From: Streptomyces cellulosae
GTDB lineage: Bacteria; Actinomycetota; Actinomycetes; Streptomycetales; Streptomycetaceae
Direction of reading: 5' to 3'
NCBI RefSeq assembly: GCF_000721105.1
Contig: NZ_JOEV01000050.1
Location: 1 to 64,000, forward strand
Length of the DNA: 64,000 nucleotides
Part shown: positions 63,998 through 64,000 of the stretch, one piece after another
How positions within the stretch are numbered: position 1 is the first letter of the stretch
Layout: each line of letters starts with the position of its first letter
Translations under genes and position numbers: made by a program
Notes under the pieces: model-generated
Databases searched by the model: none
Told to the model about the DNA's origin: nothing
The model's input: only the letters and a program-made list of their open reading frames with translations

Positions 63998-64000
63998 GTC

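Overview
The window is high-GC DNA with strong G/C bias at third codon positions, GTG and TTG starts, 4-nt ATGA/GTGA overlaps and dense operons. Together with a four-gene conservon, DUF6104, nickel superoxide dismutase (sodN/sodX), a fused 2-oxoglutarate decarboxylase (kgd type), Ku plus a stand-alone LigD polymerase, and many PadR/TetR/MarR regulators, this points to a Streptomyces chromosome. From memory only, the order Ku-ligD / ftsW-pbp / conservon / lon / kgd / malic enzyme / glutamate ABC / sodX-sodN resembles the SCO53xx-SCO52xx arm of S. coelicolor read backwards. All assignments come from reading the translations and the DNA; no search was run.

Layout. 1-7.4 kb: tail of an XRE/MmyB-type regulator, patatin-like hydrolase with paired operators, acyltransferase-3 membrane protein, Gram-negative-type cyclophilin, divergent Ku and LigD polymerase (end joining), NERD protein, CX5R phosphatase. 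7.5-12.6 kb: lipoprotein + orphan histidine kinase, then a FtsW/RodA-type glycan polymerase coupled to a class B penicillin-binding protein. 12.6-17.8 kb: Uma2-type protein, two divergent di-iron proteins with a TetR regulator, a secreted NlpC/P60 hydrolase. 17.9-24.9 kb: conservon cvnABCD with a styrene-monooxygenase-like flavoprotein, then a PP2C-like phosphatase. 24.9-31.2 kb: MarR, GH25 lysozyme, Lon under a HAIR (HspR) element, rhomboid-like protein, spermidine-synthase-like protein. 31.3-37.6 kb: two-component system, kgd and DUF6104. 37.6-43.2 kb: DUF4097-PadR operon, small HTH/Clp-N pair, zinc-type dehydrogenase, malic enzyme. 43.8-49.7 kb: glutamate-type ABC importer, methyltransferase, CGNR zinc finger, sodX/sodN, AraC.

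49.8-53.8 kb is an accessory-looking block on the minus strand between an AraC gene and a VOC gene. It holds two isochorismatase-fold hydrolases (one strongly like biuret hydrolase), an NCS2-type permease and an AtzH/HpxZ-like protein, and suggests uptake and breakdown of a ureide or biuret-like nitrogen compound. The permease 3' end contains an uninterrupted run of 33 G (coding strand). Its length modulo 3 decides whether the permease reads through out of frame, fuses to HpxZ, or stops at an ATGA overlap with HpxZ.

54-64 kb: VOC proteins, zinc-ribbon protein, RibD-like reductase/TetR pair with 14-bp-spaced direct repeats, GNAT, and a two-gene family 2B encapsulin operon (EshA-like shell with an inserted cyclic-nucleotide-binding domain plus a polyprenyl diphosphate synthase as likely cargo). 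Then come an amidase, a PLP desulfhydrase-like enzyme and a CPA1 antiporter that meets the window edge. Short tandem repeats of different periods (5, 8, 10, 13, 18, 30 and 46 bp) are unusually frequent in the spacers.
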